Of a DNA stretch of 64,000 bases, positions 54,179-62,640 are shown piece by piece. The stretch spans positions 124,001 through 188,000 of the forward strand of contig CAVPTW010000005.1 of the NCBI GenBank assembly GCA_963708735.1, read 5' to 3'. The notes below the pieces were generated by a model that saw only the letters and a program-made list of their open reading frames with translations, was not told the DNA's origin and searched no databases. The translations under genes and the position numbers were made by a program. Source of the DNA: JAGPUQ01 sp963708735. GTDB lineage: Bacteria; Pseudomonadota; Gammaproteobacteria; Pseudomonadales; Porticoccaceae. Within the stretch, counting starts at the first letter, position 1. Each line of letters starts with the position of its first letter.

Positions 54179-55128
54179 GACGCGGTCTCCGTGCCGTCAC
54201 CACAGGTCGCGCCCGCGAGAATTTCCAGCACCAGGTCGGAAAACGACAGCCCGGCGGCGGCGGCGGCCATGGGCACCAGGCTGTGGTCGGTCATCCCGGG
54301 CACCGCGTTGACTTCCAGCAGGCACCACTGGTCGTCGGCAGTGGCCATCACATCGACCCGCCCCCAGCCGCGGGCGCCCAGGCTCGCGAAGGCGCGCAGG
54401 GCGAGCCCCTGGAGCTCCGCTTCCCGCTCGGCGGACAAGCCGCACGGACACAGGTAGCGGGTGTCGTCGCGCAGGTACTTGGCCTCGTAGTCGTAGAATT
54501 CGCGCGCGGTCTCAAGGCGGATCACCGGCAGCGCGCGGTCGCCGAGAATGGCGATCGTGTATTCGGCGCCGGCGATCCAGGATTCGGCGATCACGCAGGC
54601 GTCATAGCCACGCGCGGCGTGCCAGGCCTGCTCCAGTTCCGCCGCGCTGCGCGCGCGCGCCATGCCGAGACTGGAGCCCTCGTGCGCCGGCTTGACCATC
54701 ACGTCGCCGCCGAGCTCGGCGAGTACCGCGGCCCAGTCGCAGTCAGCCGCCAGCACCGCGAAGCGCGCGGTGGGCAATCCGGCGCCCTGCCACAGCTGCT
54801 TGCAGCGCAGCTTGTCCATGGCGAGCGCCGCCGCCTTGACGCCGCTGCCGGTGTAGGGGATTCCCAGCCATTCGAGCGCGCCCTGGACGGTGCCGTCCTC
54901 GCCGCCGCGCCCGTGAAGCGCGATAAACACCCGGTCGGGCCGGGTGGCCAGCAACTGCTGCAGCAGGTCCGCGCCGGCGTCGATCCCGTAGGCATCGACG
55001 CCGGCCTCCAGCAACCCGCGCAGCACCGCGGCGCCGCTCTTGAGGGACACTTCGCGCTCGGCGGAGCGCCCGCCGTGGAGCACTGCCACGCGCCCAAAGC
55101 TGCGCGGATCCGGTCGCGGCGCAGCCAT
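54175..55128 (-). CDS. ddl: D-alanine--D-alanine ligase
   Basis: A 317-residue ATP-grasp enzyme joining two D-alanines for the wall pentapeptide. It begins VAVLHGGRSAEREVSLKSG and contains HGRGGEDGTVQG (about residue 70), VKPAHEGSSLGM (about residue 149), EYTIAILG and a C-terminal EVNAVPGMTDHSLVP metal and ATP site. The start ATG overlaps the murC stop. Confidence 0.97.
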   Translation of the reverse strand: MAAPRPDPRSFGRVAVLHGGRSAEREVSLKSGAAVLRGLLEAGVDAYGIDAGADLLQQLLATRPDRVFIALHGRGGEDGTVQGALEWLGIPYTGSGVKAAALAMDKLRCKQLWQGAGLPTARFAVLAADCDWAAVLAELGGDVMVKPAHEGSSLGMARARSAAELEQAWHAARGYDACVIAESWIAGAEYTIAILGDRALPVIRLETAREFYDYEAKYLRDDTRYLCPCGLSAEREAELQGLALRAFASLGARGWGRVDVMATADDQWCLLEVNAVPGMTDHSLVPMAAAAAGLSFSDLVLEILAGATCGDGTETAS

Positions 55129-56540
55129 CAGCTCAGCCTCCGCTCGGCGAGCAGGCGCGCCAACCGGCTGACATTGCCCGCGCCCTGGGTGATCACGATG
55201 TCGCCGGCCCGCACCAGGTTGCGCAGCAGGTCGGGTACCGCCTCGATGCTGTCGGCGTAGATGGGATCGAGCACACCGCGCAGACGGATGCTGCGGCACA
55301 GGCTGCGGCTGTCGGCCCCGGGAATCTCGTCTTCGCCGGCGGCATAGACCGGCAACAACACCAGCAGATCGCAGTCGGACAGCACCTGCACGAAATCCTC
55401 GTAGAGATCCCGGGTGCGGCTGTAGCGGTGGGGCTGGAAAATCATCACCAGGCGGCGATCCGGCCAGCCGTCGCGCACCGCGCGCTGGGTTGCCGCCACC
55501 TCGGCGGGATGGTGGCCGTAGTCGTCGACCAGCAGGGCGGTACCGGCGCCAACCGGATACTCGCCCTGAATCTCGAAGCGGCGACCCACACCCTGAAACC
55601 CGCCGAGTCCGGCCAGGATGGCGCTGTCGGCAACGCCCTCGTCGGTCGCGATGGCAATGGCGGCCGCCGCGTTCAGCACATTGTGGGCACCGGGGATGTT
55701 GAGGTCGATCGCGAGCGGCTCGCGATCGGGCCGATGCAGCGAAAAGCGGGTGCGGGATGCGGCGAAGACGACATCCGCAACCCGGAAATCCGCATCTTCG
55801 GCAAACCCGTAGGTGAGCACCGGGCGCGCCACCTGGGGCAGCAACTCGCGGACGGTGGGATCGTCGATACAGAGGACCGCGAGTCCGTAAAACGGCAGAT
55901 TGTGCAGAAACTCGACGAAGGTCCGCTTGAGTTTGGCGACCTCGAAATCATAGGTCGCCATGTGGTCCTCATCGATATTGGTGACCACGGCCACCATGGG
56001 CTGCAAGTGCAGGAAGGAGGCATCGCTCTCATCGGCCTCCGCCACCAGGTAGCGGCTTTCACCGAGTCCCGCGTTGGCGCCCGCGCTGTTCACCCGACCG
56101 CCGATGACGAAGGTTGGATTGCGCCCCGCCGCCGCCAGAATCGCCACGATCAGGCTGGTGGTGGTGGTCTTGCCGTGGGTGCCCGCGACGGCAATGCCGT
56201 GGCGATAGCGCATCAATTCGGCGAGCATTTCGGCGCGCTGCACGATGGGAATGCGGGCTTCCCGCGCTGCCATCAGCTCGGGGTTCGATGCGGTCACCGC
56301 CGCCGACTGCACCACCACATCGGCACCTTCCACCTGGGCGCTGTGGTGACCGATCCAGACTTCGGCACCCAGCTCCCGCAGGCGCAGCACATTGGCACTC
56401 TCCGCCAGGTCCGATCCCGAAATCCGATAGCCCTGGTTCAGCAGTACCTCGGCGATGCCGCTCATGCCGGCACCACCGATGCCGACGAAATGAATGCGAC
56501 GGATGCGGCGCATCTCGGGCACCTTGAACGCCCTGCTCAT
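55128..56540 (-). CDS. murC: UDP-N-acetylmuramate--L-alanine ligase
   Basis: A 470-residue Mur ligase that adds L-Ala to UDP-MurNAc. The N-terminal HFVGIGGAGMSGIAEVL (nucleotide sugar domain), the P-loop GTHGKTTTTS (about residue 119) and the C-terminal DDYGHHPAEV segment (about residue 355) are typical. It is coupled by 4-nt overlaps to murG and ddl. Confidence 0.97.
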   Translation of the reverse strand: MSRAFKVPEMRRIRRIHFVGIGGAGMSGIAEVLLNQGYRISGSDLAESANVLRLRELGAEVWIGHHSAQVEGADVVVQSAAVTASNPELMAAREARIPIVQRAEMLAELMRYRHGIAVAGTHGKTTTTSLIVAILAAAGRNPTFVIGGRVNSAGANAGLGESRYLVAEADESDASFLHLQPMVAVVTNIDEDHMATYDFEVAKLKRTFVEFLHNLPFYGLAVLCIDDPTVRELLPQVARPVLTYGFAEDADFRVADVVFAASRTRFSLHRPDREPLAIDLNIPGAHNVLNAAAAIAIATDEGVADSAILAGLGGFQGVGRRFEIQGEYPVGAGTALLVDDYGHHPAEVAATQRAVRDGWPDRRLVMIFQPHRYSRTRDLYEDFVQVLSDCDLLVLLPVYAAGEDEIPGADSRSLCRSIRLRGVLDPIYADSIEAVPDLLRNLVRAGDIVITQGAGNVSRLARLLAERRLS

Positions 56541-57589
56541 CGCGCCACCTCCAGACAGGCGGCAGCCACCGCTTGGGCGGCATCCGGCAGCGCCAGGGAG
56601 CGCGCCTGCGCACCCATGGCGGCCCGGCGCGGGGCATCCGTACTCAGATCCGTCATGGCCGCCGCCAACTGCGCACTGTCGAGCGTTTCTTCGCGGAACA
56701 GCAGCGCCGCTCCGCCCTGCACCAGCCAGCGGGCATTGTGGTACTGATGGTCGTCGATGGCGTGGGGATAGGGCACCAGAATGGCGGGCAAGCCCGCCGC
56801 GGCAAGCTCGGAAACGGTGAGTGCGCCGGCGCGACAGACCGCGAAATCCGCCCAGCCATAGGCTTCCGCCATATCAGCGATAAAGGGCGTCACCTCGGCG
56901 GCCACGCCGGCCTTGACGTAAGCGGCCCGGGTCACCTCCAGATGCGCCTCGCCACACTGATGGCGCACCACCGGACGCGCCGCCGCAGGCAGCAGCGCCA
57001 AGGCGGCGGGCACCTGTGTATTGAGCGCGCGTGCCCCCAGACTGCCGCCCAGCACCAGCAGGCGTGCGGGGCCGGGATGAGATCGGTCCACCGGCGTCAC
57101 GGCCAGCGCGGCGATGGCGGCGCGTACCGGGTTGCCACACTGCTGCGCGCCGGGCAGCACGCCCGGAAATGCGCTCAACACCCGGGTCGCGAATCGCGCC
57201 AGCAACCGGTTGGTGGTGCCGGCAATCGCATTCTGTTCATGAATGACGAGGGGAATCCCCAGTACCCGCGCAGCCATCCCGCCCGGACCTGCCGCAAAAC
57301 CGCCAAACCCGAGCACCACCTGGGGCCGCAGCCGGCGTACCGCGACCAACGCCTGCACGGCGGCGATGACGAGACCCAGAAAACCACGCAGCCGCGCCCG
57401 GATGCCTACACCCCGCAGCCCCGAGACCTTGAGAAAATGGATCGGGTAGCCGCGTTCCGGCACCAGCCGCGCCTCGATGCCGCGGCGCGTACCCAGCCAG
57501 TGCACCTCGCAGCCACGCGCGCGCAGTTCGTCGGCCACCGCAAGGGCGGGGAACACATGGCCACCGGTACCGCCCGCCATGATCAGCAC
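56537..57589 (-). CDS. murG: UDP-GlcNAc:lipid I N-acetylglucosaminyltransferase
   Basis: A GT-B glycosyltransferase of about 350 residues that converts lipid I to lipid II at the inner membrane face. It opens with MAGGTGGHVFPALAVA and has GFGGFAAGP (about residue 95), the LVIHEQNAIAGTTNRLL segment and LVLGGSLGA. The start is chosen as GTG at 57589 because GGAGG lies 7 nt upstream; GTG codons at 57604 or 57613 would overlap ftsW and add 5-8 residues. It follows ftsW by 4 nt. Confidence 0.93.
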   Translation of the reverse strand: MLIMAGGTGGHVFPALAVADELRARGCEVHWLGTRRGIEARLVPERGYPIHFLKVSGLRGVGIRARLRGFLGLVIAAVQALVAVRRLRPQVVLGFGGFAAGPGGMAARVLGIPLVIHEQNAIAGTTNRLLARFATRVLSAFPGVLPGAQQCGNPVRAAIAALAVTPVDRSHPGPARLLVLGGSLGARALNTQVPAALALLPAAARPVVRHQCGEAHLEVTRAAYVKAGVAAEVTPFIADMAEAYGWADFAVCRAGALTVSELAAAGLPAILVPYPHAIDDHQYHNARWLVQGGAALLFREETLDSAQLAAAMTDLSTDAPRRAAMGAQARSLALPDAAQAVAAACLEVAR

Positions 57590-57593
57590 CCGC

Positions 57594-58835
57594 CTAACCT
57601 CCACTGCGTTCACGGCGCACTTGCCGCGCAGCTTCCGCGCGCTGCTCCATCTCGGCGCCGATCCGCAGCACCAAGGCCACCATGGCACTGCACGCGAGCA
57701 GACTGCTGCCGCCATAGCTCACCAGCGGCAGGGTGAGGCCTTTGGTCGGGAGCAATCCCGAGGTGACGCCAATATTGATGAAGGCCTGGCCCGCCAGCAG
57801 AATCCCGACCCCAAACGCAATGTAGGTTGCGAACCAGTCCTGGCGTTGCATCGCGCCACGAGCGCAGACAAAGCAGCGCGCCACCAGCAGGGAAAACACC
57901 ATCACCACTACCACCACACCGAGCCAGCCGAATTCCTCCGCAAAAATTGCAAAGATAAAGTCGGTATGAGCTTCCGGCAGATACAGCGCCTTCTGCACGC
58001 TGTTGCCGAGGCCCACGCCGAACCACCCGCCGCGCCCGAACGCAATCAACGACTGGGTCAACTGATAGCCGCTGTCGTACTGGTCCGCCCAGGGATCGAG
58101 ATAGGCCACCAGGCGCTGCGCGCGATAAGGCGATAACAGCACAAGCCCCGCCAGCGCGGCCACGCCCACCGACATCAGCAGGAAGAACTGCCACAGCCGC
58201 ACTCCGGCGAGAAACAACATCGTCACGACCGTCGCCCCGATCACGACGATGGTCCCCAGGTCGGGTTGCAGCAACAGCAACACCGCCAGTACCCCCAGAA
58301 TGGCCAGGGGCTTGGCGAAGTCCCGCCACTCCTCCCGCAGGTGGAGCTGCCGGCGTTGTAGATAGGCCGCGGTGAACACCACCATGGCGAGCTTGGCGAA
58401 TTCCCCCACCTGCAGGGAAAACGGCCCCAAGGCCAGCCAGCGGCGACTGCCGTTGACCTCACGGCCAATACCGGGAATCAGCACAATCGCCAACAGCAGC
58501 ACCGCGGCGATCAGCAGCGTGGCGCTCTGCGCATACCACCACGCCAGTGGAATCCGCAACACGACGACGGCGAGCACGCCCGACAAACCCAGGTAAAGCA
58601 GGTGCCGCTTCACAAAGAACAGTGCATCGCCATGGCCGATGGCCAGCCCGACGGAGGCCGAGGCAACCATCACCAGTCCGAGCGACACCAGCGCCAGTGC
58701 ACTGCCGGCGAGCCAGGGATCGAGACCGCGCGGAAGCACAGGCGAGCCGGCCGGAAGCCACCGATCCAGCTGCTGGCGCAACCGCGGTTTCAATGCAGGT
58801 CCTTCACGGCCAGCCCCTGACGCAACCGCGCTCAT
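57594..58835 (-). CDS. ftsW: SEDS-family cell division protein FtsW (lipid II polymerase)
   Basis: A 413-residue protein with ten membrane segments. Family features are the GREVNGSRRWLALGPFSLQVGEFAKL loop region (about residues 140-165) with the conserved Arg and Asp, LQPDLGTIVVIG, and the SGLLPTKGLTLPLVSYGGSS segment near residue 355. It polymerises septal glycan with FtsI. It overlaps murD by 4 nt. Confidence 0.96.
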   Translation of the reverse strand: MSAVASGAGREGPALKPRLRQQLDRWLPAGSPVLPRGLDPWLAGSALALVSLGLVMVASASVGLAIGHGDALFFVKRHLLYLGLSGVLAVVVLRIPLAWWYAQSATLLIAAVLLLAIVLIPGIGREVNGSRRWLALGPFSLQVGEFAKLAMVVFTAAYLQRRQLHLREEWRDFAKPLAILGVLAVLLLLQPDLGTIVVIGATVVTMLFLAGVRLWQFFLLMSVGVAALAGLVLLSPYRAQRLVAYLDPWADQYDSGYQLTQSLIAFGRGGWFGVGLGNSVQKALYLPEAHTDFIFAIFAEEFGWLGVVVVVMVFSLLVARCFVCARGAMQRQDWFATYIAFGVGILLAGQAFINIGVTSGLLPTKGLTLPLVSYGGSSLLACSAMVALVLRIGAEMEQRAEAARQVRRERSGG

Positions 58836-60181
58836 GGCAGAGCCCGCGCGGCGCGCGCGAACTGCTCGCCGCGGTCGGCGTAGTTCGCAAACATGTCGAA
58901 GCTGGCGCAGGCGGGCGACAGCAGCACGCAGTCGCCGGGGCGGGCCGCCGCGCGCGCGGCTGCAACGGCCGCCGCCATCGACGGCACCCGCGCCACCGGC
59001 ACGTGCCCGGCGATCGCCGTCTCTATCCGATCGGCGTCTTCACCCAGGAGCACGGCCTTGCGCACCCGCCCCGGAAGTGCCGCCGCCAGCGCCGCAAACG
59101 TCTGGCCCTTGCCCTGCCCGCCGGCGATCCAGACCAGGTTGGGCGCCGGACCGGCGAGGCCTTGAATGGCGGCGATCGCGGCACCCTCGTTGGTCGCCTT
59201 GGAGTCGTCGATCCAGGTAACGCCGTCGCGCTCCAGCACTCGCTGGCAGCGGTGCGGCAGACCCGTGAAGTGACGCAGGGTCGAGAGCATGGCTGCCATC
59301 GGCAGGCCGGCGGCCTGCCCGAGCGCCAGCGCCGCCAGGGCATTGGCGATGTTATGGCGGCCCTGGAGGCCGATTTCGTCGACCGGCATCAGGCGTGTGG
59401 TGTCGAAGGCGAGCCATTCGCGCTCGCCATTCGTCACCAACCCGAAGCCATCGCCTGGCGGCGGGCCGAGTCCGAAGCTCGAACGCGATGCGCGAATGCT
59501 ATTCAGGGGCGCGGACCGAGGGTCATCGCGGTTCCAGACGAGGTGCCGCGCACCCCGGAAAATACGTTGTTTGGCGCTGCGATAAGCCGCCAGATCGGCG
59601 TAACGATCCAGATGATCCGGACTGATATTGAGCACCGTTGCAACCTCGGCGCCCAGTGCCAGCGTGGTTTCGAGCTGAAAGCTGGAAAGCTCCAATACAT
59701 AAAGCTGGACAGCGTCGTCCAGCAGGTCGAGGGCCGGTGTTCCCAGATTGCCGCCCACCGCGACCCGGCTGCCCGCCGTGACCGCCATTGCGCCCACCAG
59801 TTCGGTCACCGTGCTTTTGCCGTTCGAGCCGGTGATCGCGATGATCGGCGCCTGCGCCGCCCGGGCGAACAGCTCGATGTCGCCGATGATCTCGACCCCG
59901 GCGGCAATGGCAGCGGCGAGCGCCGGCTCCGCCAGCGCGAGGCCGGGACTCAGGATGATGCGGGTGGCGCGGGCCAGCAGCGCGGCGTCCAGATCGCCGA
60001 GGAATACCGGCACCTCCGGACATTCGGCGGCCAGCGCCGCCAAACCCGGTGGCGCAGCACGGGTATCCACCACGGCGAAAATCTCGCCGCGCGCGGCCAG
60101 ATAGCGGGCCACCGACAGCCCGGTGGCGCCGAGTCCGGCTACCACGGTGCGCTGATCATTGGCGGGCAGGGCTCTGGTCAT
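58832..60181 (-). CDS. murD: UDP-MurNAc-L-alanine--D-glutamate ligase
   Basis: A 449-residue Mur ligase. The P-loop is GSNGKSTVTELVG (about residue 117); NISPDHLDRY (about residue 187) and DDSKATNEGAAI (about residue 317) mark the central and C-terminal domains. It lies 7 nt after mraY. Confidence 0.97.
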   Translation of the reverse strand: MTRALPANDQRTVVAGLGATGLSVARYLAARGEIFAVVDTRAAPPGLAALAAECPEVPVFLGDLDAALLARATRIILSPGLALAEPALAAAIAAGVEIIGDIELFARAAQAPIIAITGSNGKSTVTELVGAMAVTAGSRVAVGGNLGTPALDLLDDAVQLYVLELSSFQLETTLALGAEVATVLNISPDHLDRYADLAAYRSAKQRIFRGARHLVWNRDDPRSAPLNSIRASRSSFGLGPPPGDGFGLVTNGEREWLAFDTTRLMPVDEIGLQGRHNIANALAALALGQAAGLPMAAMLSTLRHFTGLPHRCQRVLERDGVTWIDDSKATNEGAAIAAIQGLAGPAPNLVWIAGGQGKGQTFAALAAALPGRVRKAVLLGEDADRIETAIAGHVPVARVPSMAAAVAAARAAARPGDCVLLSPACASFDMFANYADRGEQFARAARALP

Positions 60182-60188
60182 GTCGGCG

Positions 60189-61271
60189 TCAACGCAGCTT
60201 CAACGTGGCAAGACCGACCAGTACCAGAATCAGGGTGATGATCCAGAAGCGGACGATCACCCGCGGCTCGGGCCAGCCCTTGAGTTCGAAATGGTGGTGA
60301 ATGGGCGCCATGCGGAAGATGCGCTTGCCGGTGAGCTTGTAGGACGCCACCTGGAGGATGACCGACACGGTCTCCAGGACAAAGATGCCGCCCATGATGA
60401 ACAGCACGATTTCGTGGCGCACGATCACCGCGATCACGCCGAGCGCGGCGCCCAGCGCCAGCGCACCCACATCGCCCATGAAAATCTGTGCCGGGTAGGT
60501 GTTGAACCACAGAAACCCGAGCCCGGCGCCCACCAGCGCGGCGCAAAACACCACCAGCTCGCCGGCACCGAGAATGAAGGGGACGTGCAAATACTGGGCA
60601 AACTCCGCGTGCCCGACCAGGTAGGCGAACAGCCCCAGCGCGCCGCCGACCAGCACCGTCGGCATGATCGCCAGGCCATCGAGGCCGTCGGTGAGATTGA
60701 CCGCGTTGCTGGTGCCCACGATCACGAAGTAGGTGAGCAGGAGGTAGCCCCAGCCCATATCCCAGCTCACCTGCTTGAAGAAGGGCACGATCAGTTGTGT
60801 CGCCGCCGGGGACTGCGCGCTGTAATACAGAAACAGCGCCGCCGCCAAACCCGCCAGCGACTGCCAGAGGTATTTCCAGCGCGCCGGCAGTCCGCGCGAG
60901 TTGCGCGCCACCACCTTGCGATAGTCGTCCACCCAGCCGATGGCTCCGAAGGCCAGCGTGACCAGCAGCACCGTCCACACATAGCGATTGCCGAGATCGG
61001 ACCAGAGCAGGGCGCTGGCGAAGATCGCCAGCAGGATCAGCGCACCCCCCATGGTGGGGGTGCCGGATTTGCTCAGGTGCGACTGCGGCCCGTCGCTGCG
61101 TACCGCCTGGCCGATCTGCAATGCGTTGAGGCGACGGATCACGCCCGGACCCAGTAGCAGCGAAATACCCAGCGCCGTCAGCGCGCCCATGATGGCCCGC
61201 AGCGTGAGGTAGTGAAACACGCCAAAACCACGGTAATACTGGGCCAGATAATCACTTAACCAGAGCAGCAC
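60189..61271 (-). CDS. mraY: Phospho-N-acetylmuramoyl-pentapeptide transferase
   Basis: A 360-residue, ten-helix enzyme that makes lipid I from UDP-MurNAc-pentapeptide and undecaprenyl phosphate. The Asp pair WVDDYRK (about residue 117), NLTDGLDGLA (about residue 193), FMGDVGAL and PIHHHFELKGW are all present. The GTG at 61271 gives exactly the E. coli length and has GGGAGGA 6 nt upstream; it overlaps the murF end by 20 nt. Confidence 0.97.
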   Translation of the reverse strand: MLLWLSDYLAQYYRGFGVFHYLTLRAIMGALTALGISLLLGPGVIRRLNALQIGQAVRSDGPQSHLSKSGTPTMGGALILLAIFASALLWSDLGNRYVWTVLLVTLAFGAIGWVDDYRKVVARNSRGLPARWKYLWQSLAGLAAALFLYYSAQSPAATQLIVPFFKQVSWDMGWGYLLLTYFVIVGTSNAVNLTDGLDGLAIMPTVLVGGALGLFAYLVGHAEFAQYLHVPFILGAGELVVFCAALVGAGLGFLWFNTYPAQIFMGDVGALALGAALGVIAVIVRHEIVLFIMGGIFVLETVSVILQVASYKLTGKRIFRMAPIHHHFELKGWPEPRVIVRFWIITLILVLVGLATLKLR

Positions 61272-62640
61272 CGGCTTCCTCCCCAGCATCGAGTTGACGC
61301 GCAACGTCTTCCATCCCGGCCGAACGCGAGCCCTTGACGAGTACCGTGGTGTCCGGGGCAAGGAGGTCGACCAGCGTCTGCGTCAGGGTGGTTTTGTCCG
61401 CAAAGGCACGGCCGCCGGCGCCAAAGGCCGCAGCCGCCAGCGCGCTCAGCGGCCCGCAGGCGTAGAGCGCATCGATACCCTGGGCCGCGGCGTAAGCACC
61501 CACCTCGCGGTGCAGCCCCGGGGCATTGGGACCCAGTTCCGCCATGTCGCCCAGCACCAGCAGACGCCGCCCCGGAAAGTTCGCGAGCGCATCCACGGCC
61601 GCCCTCACCGAACCGGGATTGGCGTTGTAGCTGTCGTCGATCACCCGGCTGCCGTTGCGCCCGCGTCGGATCTGCATGCGTCCGGGCGCCGGCAACACCG
61701 CTCGCAAGCCCGCCGCCATGGCCTCCAGACTGGCGCCGGCCGCGAGCGCACAGGTCGCGGCGGCAAGCGCATTGGCCACATTGTGGCGACCGGCCACCTG
61801 CAAGCGGATGGCGGTCTCGCCCAGCGGGGTCAGGAGCGTGAAGCTCGCGCAGCCTTCGGAATCGATCGCGATGGCCGTCGCCCTGAGATCGGCGTCCGGC
61901 CGCGTGAGGCTGAACGTCAGCACTTCGAGGCAGGGCAAATTGGCACGCCAGTCAGCCAGCCAGCGGGAATCCAGGTCGAGATTGAGCACCGCAGTGCCCT
62001 TGGCGCCCAGCGCGGCGTAAATCTCCCCTTTGGCGGCCGCCACCCCGGCCAGGGAACCGAAGCCCGCGACATGGGCGGGCAGCACATTGGTGATCAACGC
62101 CACCGTCGGGCGCGCGATGCTGCCCAGCCAGGCAATTTCGCCGGCGGCACTGGCGCCCATTTCGAGCACCGCGAAGCGATGCTCGGGCTCGCTGCCGAGC
62201 AGGGTGAGCGGCAACCCGATGTGGTTATTGAGGTTGCCGCGCGTCGCCAGCACCGGTCCCAGACCGCGCAGAATGGCCGCCGTCATCTCCTTGACAGTGG
62301 TCTTGCCGCTGCTGCCGGTGATGGCGATCACCGGGCCATCGAACTGGTCGCGCGCGAGTGACGCGAGTTGCCCGAGGGCCTCGCCGGTATCGGGCACGAT
62401 CCATTGCGGGAGTTTCAGCCGCTTGTCGGCGCGCGTGACCACCAGCCCGCAGGCCTGTGCGGCCGCCTCGGCGAGAAACTGATGGGCGTCGAAGCGCTCG
62501 CCCCGCAATGCCACGAACAACTCGCCCCCGCGCAACTGACGGGTGTCGGTCGCGACGCGCTGGAAGCGACAATCGGGATACATGAGCGTGCCGCCGAACG
62601 CGGCGGCGGCTTCCGACAGGGTCAGCGGGCGCACGGTCAT
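61252..62640 (-). CDS. murF: UDP-MurNAc-tripeptide--D-Ala-D-Ala ligase
   Basis: A 462-residue Mur ligase adding D-Ala-D-Ala. It contains DTRQLRGGELFVALRGERFDAH (sugar domain), the P-loop GSSGKTTVKEM (about residue 108), the DDSYNANPGSV segment (about residue 337) and LGDMAELG. The ATG overlaps the murE stop. The frame extends upstream over murE without similarity. Confidence 0.97.
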   Translation of the reverse strand: MTVRPLTLSEAAAAFGGTLMYPDCRFQRVATDTRQLRGGELFVALRGERFDAHQFLAEAAAQACGLVVTRADKRLKLPQWIVPDTGEALGQLASLARDQFDGPVIAITGSSGKTTVKEMTAAILRGLGPVLATRGNLNNHIGLPLTLLGSEPEHRFAVLEMGASAAGEIAWLGSIARPTVALITNVLPAHVAGFGSLAGVAAAKGEIYAALGAKGTAVLNLDLDSRWLADWRANLPCLEVLTFSLTRPDADLRATAIAIDSEGCASFTLLTPLGETAIRLQVAGRHNVANALAAATCALAAGASLEAMAAGLRAVLPAPGRMQIRRGRNGSRVIDDSYNANPGSVRAAVDALANFPGRRLLVLGDMAELGPNAPGLHREVGAYAAAQGIDALYACGPLSALAAAAFGAGGRAFADKTTLTQTLVDLLAPDTTVLVKGSRSAGMEDVARQLDAGEEAGAALVK